Shown here: positions 28,300 to 37,027 of the stretch, piece by piece
Layout: each line of letters begins with the position of its first letter
Position numbering within the stretch: the first letter of the stretch is position 1
Source: an uncultured Bacillota bacterium
Lineage (GTDB): Bacteria; Bacillota_I; Bacilli_A; RFN20; CAG-449
Length of the DNA: 64,000 nt
NCBI GenBank assembly: GCA_905204225.1
Contig: CAJKZK010000001.1
Location: 1-64,000, forward strand
Reading direction: 5' to 3'
The notes under the pieces: generated by a model
The model's input: only the letters and a program-made list of their open reading frames with translations
Databases searched by the model: none
Told to the model about the DNA's origin: nothing
Program-made: the position numbers and the translations under genes

Positions 28300-30537
28300 A
28301 TGAAAAAATATAATAAATTAATGATATTATCATTATCAATGTTAATGATGATACCTTCAATAATTGTTAATAATGAAAACTCATTAATATGTTCTACAAC
28401 TGATGTATTTAATGAAAAAGCACATATTGAAACAAGATTACTTAATCAATTAACTGATACTAATGAAACTGTAAAATGTTCTAATATGTATGTACAATAT
28501 GGTTATGATGGAACTAATTATTATTTAAGATACGCTACTGCAATTAAAGGTGATATTGAAACATTAAATTACAAAATGTTTATTAATGATGAAGAATATA
28601 TTGCTGGAGAAAAAAATGCAGATGTTTTATACAAAAGCATATTATCTAATGGTACTAGACAATATTATAATGGTAACGAATTAACAACTACTCCAACTGA
28701 ATATTTATGGACTTGCTATACTATAAAATTTGCTAGTGAAAAACATCAAGCAGATAATATAGCTGTTTATTTAAATATAAATAATGCAAACACTGTTTCT
28801 AAATCAACATCATTATTAGAAGAAATGAATGTTGAACCAGATCATATTGAAGCAGAAGATTGTGTTTATTTACTTGAAAATGATAATAAATACACTTTAA
28901 GTGAAGCTTCAGCAAATGCTCAATATCCTGATGAAAATGGTAATTTATCAGATCAATTATTTAAACAAATACCAAATGGAGCAAGTGGTAAAGGTGCAGT
29001 TTCTTCATTATCTAAAGGACAAAATGGTACAAAAGTATATTTTGAATTTACTGTTAACGCTCCAACTTCTGGAGAATATGAACTTTTAGCGAGAGTACAA
29101 GGAACAGGTGAAAGCTCAATTAATGGATTATTTAATGTAAGTATTAATGGTGAAGAAGGAACTTTAAATACTTCAAATGATAAAATACTTAAAGGTAATC
29201 AATTAAAAGAACAATATAACACATCTAGTGATTATTTGAGTTGGTATAACATGTTTTGGTGGAATATGGTTAATATTGGAACATATTCTTTAAATAAAGG
29301 TGAAAACACAATAAAAATCACATTGCCTAATGGATTAAGTGGTAATATTGATTATTTTGAAATTCAAAACAAAAATAGTGCAAAAACATCTAAAATTTTC
29401 AGTTTTAGAGAAGGATCAAGAAATGAATTATCAACAAATAATGGATTAACTTTAATTGAAAATGGATTATTATCTGATAAGTCTGGTACTCCAGCAAATC
29501 ACCCTTGTAAATATACTTTAATGTATATAAGATTATTAGATGGTAGTGAACACCCAATTACTGAAGAAATGTTAACTAATTATAGTAATATTGATTATAC
29601 AAAAGTTGACCAAGAACAAATTGTAACAATTAATTATAAAGAAAATACAGCGTCTTTTAAATTATTTATTGTTAAAGAAAATTATGATATTTATGAAGCA
29701 GAAGATAATGTTTATAAGTATAAAAATGGAGAAGAAACCACAAATAAATATGCTTCAGTTAACAATTTAACTAATATAGAATATTATGAAAATGAAACAT
29801 TAAAGTCAGAACAAACTAAAGATGGCTCAAGCAATAAAAAAGTTATAGCTTTAGGTGCAGGTGCTAGCAATCATGGTAAAGAAGTTTTCTTTAAATTTGA
29901 AGTAAATGTACAAGAAACAAAAGATTATTATTTATTTTCAAGATTACAATCTTCAAATGAAAATGATTTGATTAATTGTTTTGAAATTAATATAAATGAA
30001 GAAAAAGATGAAAATGGAAAATTAAAATATTATAAAAATAATTATAGTCAAATTCCTTCATTATGTAATCAAACAACAACATTTAATAATGTATGGAATA
30101 ATGCAATGTGGTTTGGTATGGCAAATTTAGGAAAAATTCATTTAACTAAAGGAAACAATATAATTAGAGTTCGTATGCCAAATGGAATAAGTGCGAATAT
30201 TGATTTCTTCCAAGTTAGAGAAACAGATTCATTTGGTGCAAATTTATTTACAGTAAGAGATGGATCACATACTAAACTTGATTCATTAACACTTGAAAAA
30301 AATCAAAAAATTACTGATATTATTTCAACTCCTAGTGCACACCCATATCAATATACATTAATGTATTTAAGATTACCAAATGGTAATGAGTATCCTGTTG
30401 TTACAAAACCTAGCGAAGGAACAAATGTAAATTATGTTGGTGTTTTAAGTGATATTGATTATACTTTATCTTCTCAAAAAGTCACCGTTACTAACGGAAA
30501 TTACAAATTATCATTTACTTTAAATATAAATTTATAG
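28300..30537 (+). CDS. Secreted protein with two CBM6/35-like domains
   Basis: 745 residues with an N-terminal signal peptide (hydrophobic 7-23) and no lipobox or sorting signal. Residues about 58-162 form a domain (YVQYGYDG, LRYATAI, LYKSILSNGT) also found at the N-terminus of the LRR protein at 37987. CBM 1 (about 180-365) opens DHIEAEDCVY and ends GNIDYFEI, very close to the lipoprotein's CBM. A CBM 2 (about 465-645) opens IYEAEDNVY and is more diverged. Each CBM is followed by the same REGSR...HP.[KQ]YTL.Y.RL Ig-like module. No catalytic residues recognised. It probably attaches through binding partners or glycan. Confidence 0.7.
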   Translation: MKKYNKLMILSLSMLMMIPSIIVNNENSLICSTTDVFNEKAHIETRLLNQLTDTNETVKCSNMYVQYGYDGTNYYLRYATAIKGDIETLNYKMFINDEEYIAGEKNADVLYKSILSNGTRQYYNGNELTTTPTEYLWTCYTIKFASEKHQADNIAVYLNINNANTVSKSTSLLEEMNVEPDHIEAEDCVYLLENDNKYTLSEASANAQYPDENGNLSDQLFKQIPNGASGKGAVSSLSKGQNGTKVYFEFTVNAPTSGEYELLARVQGTGESSINGLFNVSINGEEGTLNTSNDKILKGNQLKEQYNTSSDYLSWYNMFWWNMVNIGTYSLNKGENTIKITLPNGLSGNIDYFEIQNKNSAKTSKIFSFREGSRNELSTNNGLTLIENGLLSDKSGTPANHPCKYTLMYIRLLDGSEHPITEEMLTNYSNIDYTKVDQEQIVTINYKENTASFKLFIVKENYDIYEAEDNVYKYKNGEETTNKYASVNNLTNIEYYENETLKSEQTKDGSSNKKVIALGAGASNHGKEVFFKFEVNVQETKDYYLFSRLQSSNENDLINCFEININEEKDENGKLKYYKNNYSQIPSLCNQTTTFNNVWNNAMWFGMANLGKIHLTKGNNIIRVRMPNGISANIDFFQVRETDSFGANLFTVRDGSHTKLDSLTLEKNQKITDIISTPSAHPYQYTLMYLRLPNGNEYPVVTKPSEGTNVNYVGVLSDIDYTLSSQKVTVTNGNYKLSFTLNINL
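28912..28965 (+). repeat. 54-bp exact direct repeat, copy 2
   Basis: Identical to 27373-27426. The copies are 1539 bases apart in the same orientation, so recombination between them would fuse the two CBM genes and drop the small ORF. Confidence 0.9.
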
Positions 30538-30545
30538 GTTTAAAT

Positions 30546-33500
30546 ATGGAAAAATCACTTTTAAGAAAAGTAATTATTTTACCTTGCATGGCCGTAATAT
30601 TAGCTGGCCTTGCAGTAGGTAATTACGAATGTTATATTCATGAAAATGAAATTACATCTCAACTTGTTCCTGCTAAAATAACTTATGATAATTCAAAATT
30701 ATCAGAAGCACAAATGGCGGCAGGTAATGTTGTCAATCAAATAGCTCAAGAAGGTATGACATTAATGAAAAATGATGGAACATTACCTTTAGAAATTGAT
30801 GAAGACGATGAAGATGGTTATCCAATCAATTTATTTGGAATAGGAAGTACTGATGCCGAAAATGGCTTTTACTTATTTGGTGGTGGCTCTGGTTCTGTAA
30901 CTTTATATGATAAAGATAAAGTTACTTTACAACAAGGAATTGAACAAGCTGGCTTTGAAGTTAATACTTCCTTACTAAATTTCTTTAAAGAAGAAGGAGA
31001 AAATCCTAAAGAAAGTTGGTGGGAAAAAGAACAAAATATTCTTAAATCAGCAAAAGCATTTTCTGATACAGCTGTAGTAACTATATCAAGATTTACTGGT
31101 GAAAATTGTGATGCTGATGAAAATACAACTGATCAAACTTCATATTCATTTAGTAAACCTTATCAAGCATCTTATAATGATAATGATTTAGATGGTAGAA
31201 ATTTTTGTCAATTATCATTAAGAGAAGAAGCTATGTTAAAGTGGGTTAGCAATAATTTTGGTGAAGTAATAGTTTTAATCAATAGTGGAAACATGATGGA
31301 ATTAGGTTTTTTAGACAATCCTAAAATTAATGCTATTTTGTATACTTCATATCCAGGAAAATCTGGAACAAAAGCAATAGGAGATATTCTAGCTGGAAAA
31401 GTAAATCCAAGTGGACATTTAACTGATACTTTTGTTTATGATACCAAAAGTGATCCAACATGGGCTAATGTTATTGCTAAAAAAGATAATGGTACACAAA
31501 TTCACTATGTAGAAGATATTTATACTGGGTATAGATGGTATGAAACAGCTGACAAAGAAGGATATTTTAATTCTATTGGTAAAAACTATAATGAAGTTGT
31601 TTTTAGACCATTTGGATATGGATTATCTTATACAACATTTGAATGGAATTTTAAAAATATTTCTTTTAAAAATGGTGATACAATTATACCAGCAATTAAT
31701 GGAGATAATGTTAAAGATAAAGATACAAAAATTTTAATTCAGGTTGAAGTAAAAAATACTGGATTAGTCGCTGGTAAAGATGTTGTTCAATTATATTACA
31801 CCGCACCATACACAAAAGGTGGTATTGAAAAAGCGTATGTTAATTTAGTTGCATTTGAAAAAACAGAGATGCTATATCCACTTTCTCAATCAAGTGAAGA
31901 CAAGCCGAATAGTCAAATTTTGTCTTTAGAATTTAGCTTGTATGATATGGCAAGTTATGATGCTTATGATAAAAATAAAAATAATTTTACAGGGTATGAA
32001 CTTGAAAAAGGTGAATATCAATTAAAATTACAAAATAATGCTCATGAATTAAATAAGTGTGAAAATAGTACTATTAAAATAAATTTAACTAATGATTTAA
32101 AATGGGATAAAGATCCAAATACAAATGGAACTATAAAAAATAGATTTACAGGTTCGACAGCTGAAAACAATATTCCAATTGATGGTAATAATAATGGTGA
32201 AAAAATAACATATTTGTCAAGAGCAGATTTTTTATCAACATTTCCAAAAACAACTACTCCAAATAGAACTTCAGGAGCAGATTCTACTAAAGATGGAACT
32301 TATGTTACAGATGAAGAATATTATAAAGATATTACAATGCCAACTTTAAATAGTACTGAAACAAATTTATTATTATATACTTTAGAAAATGGTGAAAAAG
32401 CGTCAACTAATGATTTAAGTGGATATACAAACAATAAAATAATTCCTAACGAAGAATTAATTTTAAAATTAGGTGAAAACTATGATGCACCTGAATGGGA
32501 ACAATTATTGAATCAATTATCATATATAGAAATAGTTGATATTGTTGCTCGTTGTAGTTGTGGAACAGCTCCAGCTGAATCTATTGGAAAACCTAAAACA
32601 AGAGTTTTTGATGGACCTCAAGGAATTAACAATTCAACACTTTCTCCAGAACAATTAGCTGATGTAACTGCATTTCCAGCTGAAACTTTAGTAGGTATGA
32701 CTTTTAACAAAGAACTTGCTAGATTAGAAGGTGCGGCAATGGCAACTGAAGCTTCATTAACAGGAACAATAGGAATATATGCTCCAGCAGTTGATTTGCA
32801 TCGTCATGCTTATAATGGTAGAAATTATGAACAATATAGTGAAGATCCTTATTTATGTGGAATTATGGGTGGTAAAATGGCAACAGGTGCTATTACACAT
32901 GGTTGTCAAGTCTCTATAAAACATTTTGTTTGTTCTCAACCTGGAAGAAATCCTAGAGACTATAATACATGGTTAACAGAACAAAATTTAAGAGAAAATT
33001 ATCTAAAACCGTTTGAAATTGCTATTAAAGAAAGTAAAGCAAATTTCTTGATGACATCATTTAATAACATAGGCGGAGTAAGATGTGCTTATTCTTATCA
33101 ATTGTTAAATGGAGTATTAAGAGAAGAATGGGGATTCAAAGGATCAATTATTACGGATTATGATGTTAATAGTGCATCAAGAACTACTGCAAATTTAATT
33201 AGATCTGGTAATGATTTAAGATTCCAAGGAAGTGTTGCTAATAGAGCAGAACTTGATAAAAACAATGTAGTTGATGTTTATTTAGCTAGACAATCTGTAA
33301 AAAGAGACTTATGGTCATTTTGTAATACATATTATAGAACTAAAAATTATGATCCAAATTACACGTCAACAAATGTTATTGTCACTCAACCATTTGTATG
33401 GTGGATAATGGTAGTAATAATGATAGATGTGATAATTATAGGTGGAATTGGTGTAGGAATTTTCTTCTTATTTAAGCCAAAGAAAAAAGCACTAGTAAAT

Positions 33501-33698
33501 AATATTGAGACAGATAGTTCTCAAGAAAAATCTGAACATAAATTTTTATACAAAAAGAAAGAAAATCTTTCTTCAACTAGCGCTCAAAATGTTGTAATTG
33601 ATAATAACCAAGAAAAATTTTCTATATCAAAAAAAGATTATGAAGAACTCATTGATTTAATTGATAAATTACAAGATAAATTAAAAAAATTAAAATAA
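30546..33698 (+). CDS. Membrane-anchored glycoside hydrolase family 3 enzyme, permuted domain order
   Basis: 1050 residues with a transmembrane segment at each end (about 8-24, and WWIMVVIMIDVIIIGGIGVG near 957-976) followed by a charged cytoplasmic tail. The usual GH3 order is reversed: the C-terminal-type sandwich comes first (about 50-300, LFGIGSTDAENG, GGGSGSV), then a fibronectin-III-like part (VEVKNTGLVAGKDVVQLY), then the catalytic barrel (about 655-930). KH at 792-793 and the predicted nucleophile D871 in IITDYDV are in place; RVFDGPQGIN and RNYEQYSEDP are barrel marks. Substrate is probably a beta-glucoside or related beta-linked sugar but cannot be read. Nine bases after the CBM gene, last of the cassette. 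Confidence 0.85.
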   Translation: MEKSLLRKVIILPCMAVILAGLAVGNYECYIHENEITSQLVPAKITYDNSKLSEAQMAAGNVVNQIAQEGMTLMKNDGTLPLEIDEDDEDGYPINLFGIGSTDAENGFYLFGGGSGSVTLYDKDKVTLQQGIEQAGFEVNTSLLNFFKEEGENPKESWWEKEQNILKSAKAFSDTAVVTISRFTGENCDADENTTDQTSYSFSKPYQASYNDNDLDGRNFCQLSLREEAMLKWVSNNFGEVIVLINSGNMMELGFLDNPKINAILYTSYPGKSGTKAIGDILAGKVNPSGHLTDTFVYDTKSDPTWANVIAKKDNGTQIHYVEDIYTGYRWYETADKEGYFNSIGKNYNEVVFRPFGYGLSYTTFEWNFKNISFKNGDTIIPAINGDNVKDKDTKILIQVEVKNTGLVAGKDVVQLYYTAPYTKGGIEKAYVNLVAFEKTEMLYPLSQSSEDKPNSQILSLEFSLYDMASYDAYDKNKNNFTGYELEKGEYQLKLQNNAHELNKCENSTIKINLTNDLKWDKDPNTNGTIKNRFTGSTAENNIPIDGNNNGEKITYLSRADFLSTFPKTTTPNRTSGADSTKDGTYVTDEEYYKDITMPTLNSTETNLLLYTLENGEKASTNDLSGYTNNKIIPNEELILKLGENYDAPEWEQLLNQLSYIEIVDIVARCSCGTAPAESIGKPKTRVFDGPQGINNSTLSPEQLADVTAFPAETLVGMTFNKELARLEGAAMATEASLTGTIGIYAPAVDLHRHAYNGRNYEQYSEDPYLCGIMGGKMATGAITHGCQVSIKHFVCSQPGRNPRDYNTWLTEQNLRENYLKPFEIAIKESKANFLMTSFNNIGGVRCAYSYQLLNGVLREEWGFKGSIITDYDVNSASRTTANLIRSGNDLRFQGSVANRAELDKNNVVDVYLARQSVKRDLWSFCNTYYRTKNYDPNYTSTNVIVTQPFVWWIMVVIMIDVIIIGGIGVGIFFLFKPKKKALVNNIETDSSQEKSEHKFLYKKKENLSSTSAQNVVIDNNQEKFSISKKDYEELIDLIDKLQDKLKKLK

Positions 33699-33704
33699 TT
33701 GTAT

Positions 33705-33727
33705 AAAACGCACTTTGGTGCGTTTTT
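33705..33727 (+). terminator. Terminator after the GH3 gene (repeat copy B)
   Basis: Same stem as the terminator after rplQ (AAAACGCAC and its complement) with loop TTTG instead of TTCG, six bases after the GH3 stop. Bases 33705-33739 match 24298-24332 at 34 of 35 positions. Confidence 0.9.
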
Positions 33728-33738
33728 ATTATGCTTAA

Positions 33739-33849
33739 ACTAAATATTATAATTTAGAAAAACAAACAAAAGAAATAAAATATGAAATTGTTAAAACTAG
33801 TAGTTATATTGCAACTGCTGAAGAAATAATTCTTCAACCATTAAATTAA
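33739..33849 (+). pseudogene. Start-less remnant resembling the small-protein family
   Basis: An open frame without ATG runs from a stop inside repeat copy B to TAA at 33847-33849. It reads TKYYNLEKQTKEIKYEIV then KTSSYIATAEEIILQPLN. The part YEIVKTSSYIATAEEIIL aligns without gaps to YIIPTISFINVNYEDVIL of the 45-residue ORF at 37848, keeping Tyr, Ile, Ser, the acidic pair and Ile-Leu. It looks like a decayed third copy, but the match is short. Confidence 0.35.
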
Positions 33850-33870
33850 TTCAAAAAATTATAAAATTTA

Positions 33871-33899
33871 TTGATTTACTTGTTAAATTAGAATAATAT
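33871..33899 (+). promoter_or_regulatory. Promoter of rplM-rpsI
   Basis: TTGATT (33871-33876) and TAATAT (33894-33899) with a 17-base spacer; transcription would start near 33906, at the first arm of the leader hairpin. Confidence 0.6.
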
Positions 33900-33904
33900 A
33901 TTTA

Positions 33905-33949
33905 TTGGCACTTATTGCCAATTGTAGTCCCGGTAAGACAGACAATTGC
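33905..33949 (+). promoter_or_regulatory. Structured rplM leader (L13-leader-like)
   Basis: TTGGCA (33905-33910) pairs with TGCCAA (33916-33921), while the overlapping CAATTGT (33919-33925) can instead pair with ACAATTG (33942-33948), around a loop holding CCGGTAAGACAG. Position and content resemble the Firmicutes L13 leader, through which L13 is thought to limit its own operon. The AAGGAG site follows directly. Confidence 0.5.
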
Positions 33950-33964
33950 AAGGAGATTAAAATT

Positions 33965-34405
33965 ATGCAAAGACAAACAACAATTGCTAATGCTAAAACT
34001 GTAACACGTAAGTGGTACGTAATTGATGCAACAAACCTCCCATTAGGACGTTTAGCATCAGAAGTTGCTAGATATTTAACTGGCAAAAATAAAGCTATCT
34101 ATACACCAAATGTAGACTGTGGTGATTACATCATTGTCATTAACGCTGGTAAAGTTGCTTTATCTGGTGACGCTGAATACAAGAAGACATATTATAATGC
34201 TTCTGGTTGGGCTAGAGGAATCAGATCAAGAACTGCTGGAGTTATGAAAAGAGAATTCCCAGTTGAAATGGTTGAAAGAGCTGTTCACGGTATGTTACCT
34301 AAGGGTCGTTTAGGTAGACAAATTGAAAAGAAATTATTTGTCTATGAAGGTAATGAACATAAACAAGTTGCACAAAACCCAGAAGTGTTAACTTTAAAAT
34401 TCTAG
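33965..34405 (+). CDS. rplM: Ribosomal protein L13
   Basis: Early assembly protein of the large subunit. The start is ATG 33965 after AAGGAG (33950-33955); an in-frame upstream ATG at 33905 lies in the leader. KWYVIDATNLPLGRLASEVA, DYIIVINAGKVALSG and the MLPKGRLGRQ motif are conserved. 146 residues. It forms an operon with rpsI. Confidence 0.98.
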   Translation: MQRQTTIANAKTVTRKWYVIDATNLPLGRLASEVARYLTGKNKAIYTPNVDCGDYIIVINAGKVALSGDAEYKKTYYNASGWARGIRSRTAGVMKREFPVEMVERAVHGMLPKGRLGRQIEKKLFVYEGNEHKQVAQNPEVLTLKF

Positions 34406-34417
34406 GAGGAATGAACA

Positions 34418-34819
34418 ATGGCAAAGAAAAAAGAAGTCAAATACTATGGCACAGGTCGTAGAAAATCATCTATCGCTAGAGTTTATTTAGTTCCTGGAAA
34501 AGGTGCTATTACAGTAAATGGTCAAGATGTTAATAACTATTTACCACATGCAACACTCGTTATGGATTTAAAACAACCACTTGAATTAACTGGAACAACT
34601 GAAAGATTTGATATTATTGCAACAGTTACTGGTGGTGGATTTACAGGCCAAGCTGGTGCATTAAGATTAGGTATTGCAAGAGCTTTACTTGAAGCAAGCC
34701 CTGATTATCGTGCTCCATTAAAAGTAGCAGGTATGTTAACAAGAGATTCTAGAGCTAAAGAAAGAAAGCACTATGGTCTCAAAAAAGCAAGACGTGCTCC
34801 ACAATTCTCAAAACGTTAA
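34418..34819 (+). CDS. rpsI: Ribosomal protein S9
   Basis: Small-subunit protein whose C-terminal tail contacts P-site t[41 protein letters not shown] and the basic end with [12 protein letters not shown] are diagnostic. 133 residues; AGGAGG in the 12-base gap after rplM. Confidence 0.98.
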   Translation: MAKKKEVKYYGTGRRKSSIARVYLVPGKGAITVNGQDVNNYLPHATLVMDLKQPLELTGTTERFDIIATVTGGGFTGQAGALRLGIARALLEASPDYRAPLKVAGMLTRDSRAKERKHYGLKKARRAPQFSKR

Positions 34820-34847
34820 TTTATTTCGTTTTAGGTTACAGAACATT

Positions 34848-34873
34848 AAAGAGGAGATTTTCTCCTCTTTTTG
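34848..34873 (+). terminator. Terminator of rplM-rpsI
   Basis: AAAGAGGAG and its exact complement around a short T-rich loop (34848-34870), followed by more T's. Confidence 0.9.
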
Positions 34874-34877
34874 CGTG

Positions 34878-34906
34878 TTGCAAATTTTAATGTTTTAATA
34901 TATTAT
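34878..34906 (+). promoter_or_regulatory. Promoter of the TerD-like gene
   Basis: TTGCAA (34878-34883) and TATTAT (34901-34906), 17-base spacer. The start point near 34913 coincides with the beginning of the structured leader. Confidence 0.6.
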
Positions 34907-34913
34907 AAATTTA

Positions 34914-35013
34914 GAGCCTGTACTTATTTCGTTATTGTAAGATAGTGCATAGTCAGGCCATTATTTTAAATTTTACCTCTTGTTATGCAAGAGGTTTTAT
35001 AAATTAAAGAGGG
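34914..35013 (+). promoter_or_regulatory. Structured RNA leader with two alternative hairpins
   Basis: GCCTG (34916-34920) plus ACT (34922-34924) pair with AGT-CAGGC (34951-34958), an 8-bp stem with one bulge that begins right at the predicted transcript end. Downstream ACCTCTTG (34975-34982) pairs with CAAGAGGT (34988-34995), a terminator-like hairpin followed by TTT; its CCTCTT could instead pair with AAGAGG of the ribosome-binding site (35007-35012). The layout is that of a riboswitch or attenuator. I do not recognise the class. Confidence 0.45.
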
Positions 35014-35023
35014 ATGAAACATT

Positions 35024-36988
35024 ATGAATAAAATTAATAAAGAACAAATACTTATTTCTAGACATTATATTATGTCAAATGGACAAGAAGACAACAATAG
35101 AGATAAATATTATGCTTATTTATTAAATAAATTTGGCATCGAAATTGTCAATCCTAAATTTTTAAATAAAGAAGTTGTTCAACAATTAAAAAAATATTTA
35201 AAAATTAATATACCTAATTCATTTTATAAAAATCCTCAAGATTTAAAATATTTTTCTTGTGAAGAATTATATTTAGAACAGCTTATTTCTTATATCAATA
35301 TTGATTTGATTGAAGGAAATCATAATAAAAATACAAATTTTAATCGTATAGAATTATTTAATAAAGTATTACCTAAATATGAGAATGGTAAAGAAATTAA
35401 AATAAGAAAATATAATATAATTCTAGAAAATGAAATTAATAAAATATTGAATGATATATTTGATGCATATTGTAATTATTCTCGTCCTTTTTCTATTGAA
35501 GAAGCAAATGAATTTTTATATTTATATTCATTAGGATTTTATCATAATCAAGATATTAAATGTAAAGATAATATTTTTTATTTATTAGATAAAGATATAA
35601 ATTTTGCAAAATTACTTGATAGAAAAGATGTTGTAAAATTCTCTATTCTTAAATTTGGTAATGCAGATTTTAATAAAATGAACAAATCACAAAAAAACAC
35701 ATTGAAATTAATTAAAAATATGATTCCTTTGGTTAAAAAAACATCATTAAGTAAAAAGCAAGCTAAATTTTTTAATAAATTATGTAAAGAATGTAATTTA
35801 AAAATTAGTGATAACAATGATAATTCACCATATAAAGCTGCAATAAAAGAAATAAAAAATGGAAATATTATTTCTGCTAGTAAAATATTTTTAGATAATG
35901 GATCTTTATTTGCTCGTAATTTTAGATTTTTATTATCAAGAGCTAATAATGAAGAAAAAAATATTTTAATAAATATGCTTCCTAATGACAATCCTATTTT
36001 GCTATATCAAATATTAACAACTATTTTAAATGATAAAGACAAAAGAATATTTACATTTAAAAATAATAATTTAGTGAAATGTCATATTGAAACTGATTAT
36101 GAAGAAAAATATAGAAAATCAAAATTAGATTATGAAACATGTGAAACACTATCTAATATTATTAAAAATAAAATTGATTCATATTATTTGTCTTTACCAA
36201 AATTAGGAAAAATATATATTTCTGAAAAATTTAAAAAAATTGCTTTGCCTGTTAATAATTCGTGTTCAGGAAGAGGTTTAGATGTGCTTCCAACTGGTTC
36301 AAGAATTAAAATTAATGGTAATTATATAAGAACTTTTTGTTATTGGAAAAATGTATTTGATATTGATACATCGGCATTATTTATAAAAGATGATTTTAAT
36401 AAAAATAATGATTATGTTGAACTTTCTTGGAGGAATTATAATACTCTTCCTTTAGGAAAATCTGCTTTATCTTCTGGTGATTGTAGAGATGAAAATGGAG
36501 CAGAATATCAAGATTTTAAAATAGATGAATTGTTAGAATTAGGTTATAGATATGTTATTTATACTCTTAATGGCTATGGTGGAAAACTTAATGAAGGTGA
36601 CATTGTATGTGGTTATCAAAATAAGAATAACTTAAATACAAGTGCATGGGATCCTAAAAATATTGAATTTAAAATTAATGTTATAAGTAATTCATGTGCT
36701 TATATAGGCTTTGCAATAGATTTAAAAACAAAAGAAATTATTGTTTTAAACCTTAATTCAAGTGGAAATAATCAAGTAGTAAATAAAAAACAATTATTAT
36801 TAATAGAAAGATATTTAAACGAAAATTATTTAAATTATAGTATGTATGATTTACTTAAATGTAGAGGAGAAATTACTTCAAAAGAAGAAGCAAATATCAT
36901 ATTTGATGAAGACTATATACCTTTAGATAATCAAAAAACAATTAAATCTTATGAAATGGAAAAACTTGTTGCATTGATTAATGAATAA
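35024..36988 (+). CDS. Large protein with C-terminal TerD-like domain (MXAN_6230/SCO0854-like)
   Basis: 654 residues, cytoplasmic, no signal peptide. The N-terminal two thirds are helical, Lys/Asn-rich and unrecognised except for a stretch like the SCO0854 family (KNGNIISASKIFLDNGSLFARNF). The last third resembles TerD stress proteins: DIDTSALFIKDDF, then LSSGDCRDENGAEY and FKIDELLELGYRYVIYTLN, matching TerD's 'DLDASA', 'SGD' and 'GYRYVVF' elements. TerD proteins bind calcium and are linked to tellurite, phage and envelope stress. No RING-type cysteine motif, which the actinobacterial relatives have, is seen. It stands alone behind a structured leader. Confidence 0.45.
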   Translation: MNKINKEQILISRHYIMSNGQEDNNRDKYYAYLLNKFGIEIVNPKFLNKEVVQQLKKYLKINIPNSFYKNPQDLKYFSCEELYLEQLISYINIDLIEGNHNKNTNFNRIELFNKVLPKYENGKEIKIRKYNIILENEINKILNDIFDAYCNYSRPFSIEEANEFLYLYSLGFYHNQDIKCKDNIFYLLDKDINFAKLLDRKDVVKFSILKFGNADFNKMNKSQKNTLKLIKNMIPLVKKTSLSKKQAKFFNKLCKECNLKISDNNDNSPYKAAIKEIKNGNIISASKIFLDNGSLFARNFRFLLSRANNEEKNILINMLPNDNPILLYQILTTILNDKDKRIFTFKNNNLVKCHIETDYEEKYRKSKLDYETCETLSNIIKNKIDSYYLSLPKLGKIYISEKFKKIALPVNNSCSGRGLDVLPTGSRIKINGNYIRTFCYWKNVFDIDTSALFIKDDFNKNNDYVELSWRNYNTLPLGKSALSSGDCRDENGAEYQDFKIDELLELGYRYVIYTLNGYGGKLNEGDIVCGYQNKNNLNTSAWDPKNIEFKINVISNSCAYIGFAIDLKTKEIIVLNLNSSGNNQVVNKKQLLLIERYLNENYLNYSMYDLLKCRGEITSKEEANIIFDEDYIPLDNQKTIKSYEMEKLVALINE

Positions 36989-37027
36989 ATAAGTAATTAA
37001 AATTCAAATTCAATAATAAATTATAAT

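Noticed and set aside
33782..33829. 15-residue hydrophobic peptide frame starting ATG at 33782
   Set aside because: No ribosome-binding site, and it lies out of frame with the more convincing small-protein remnant.
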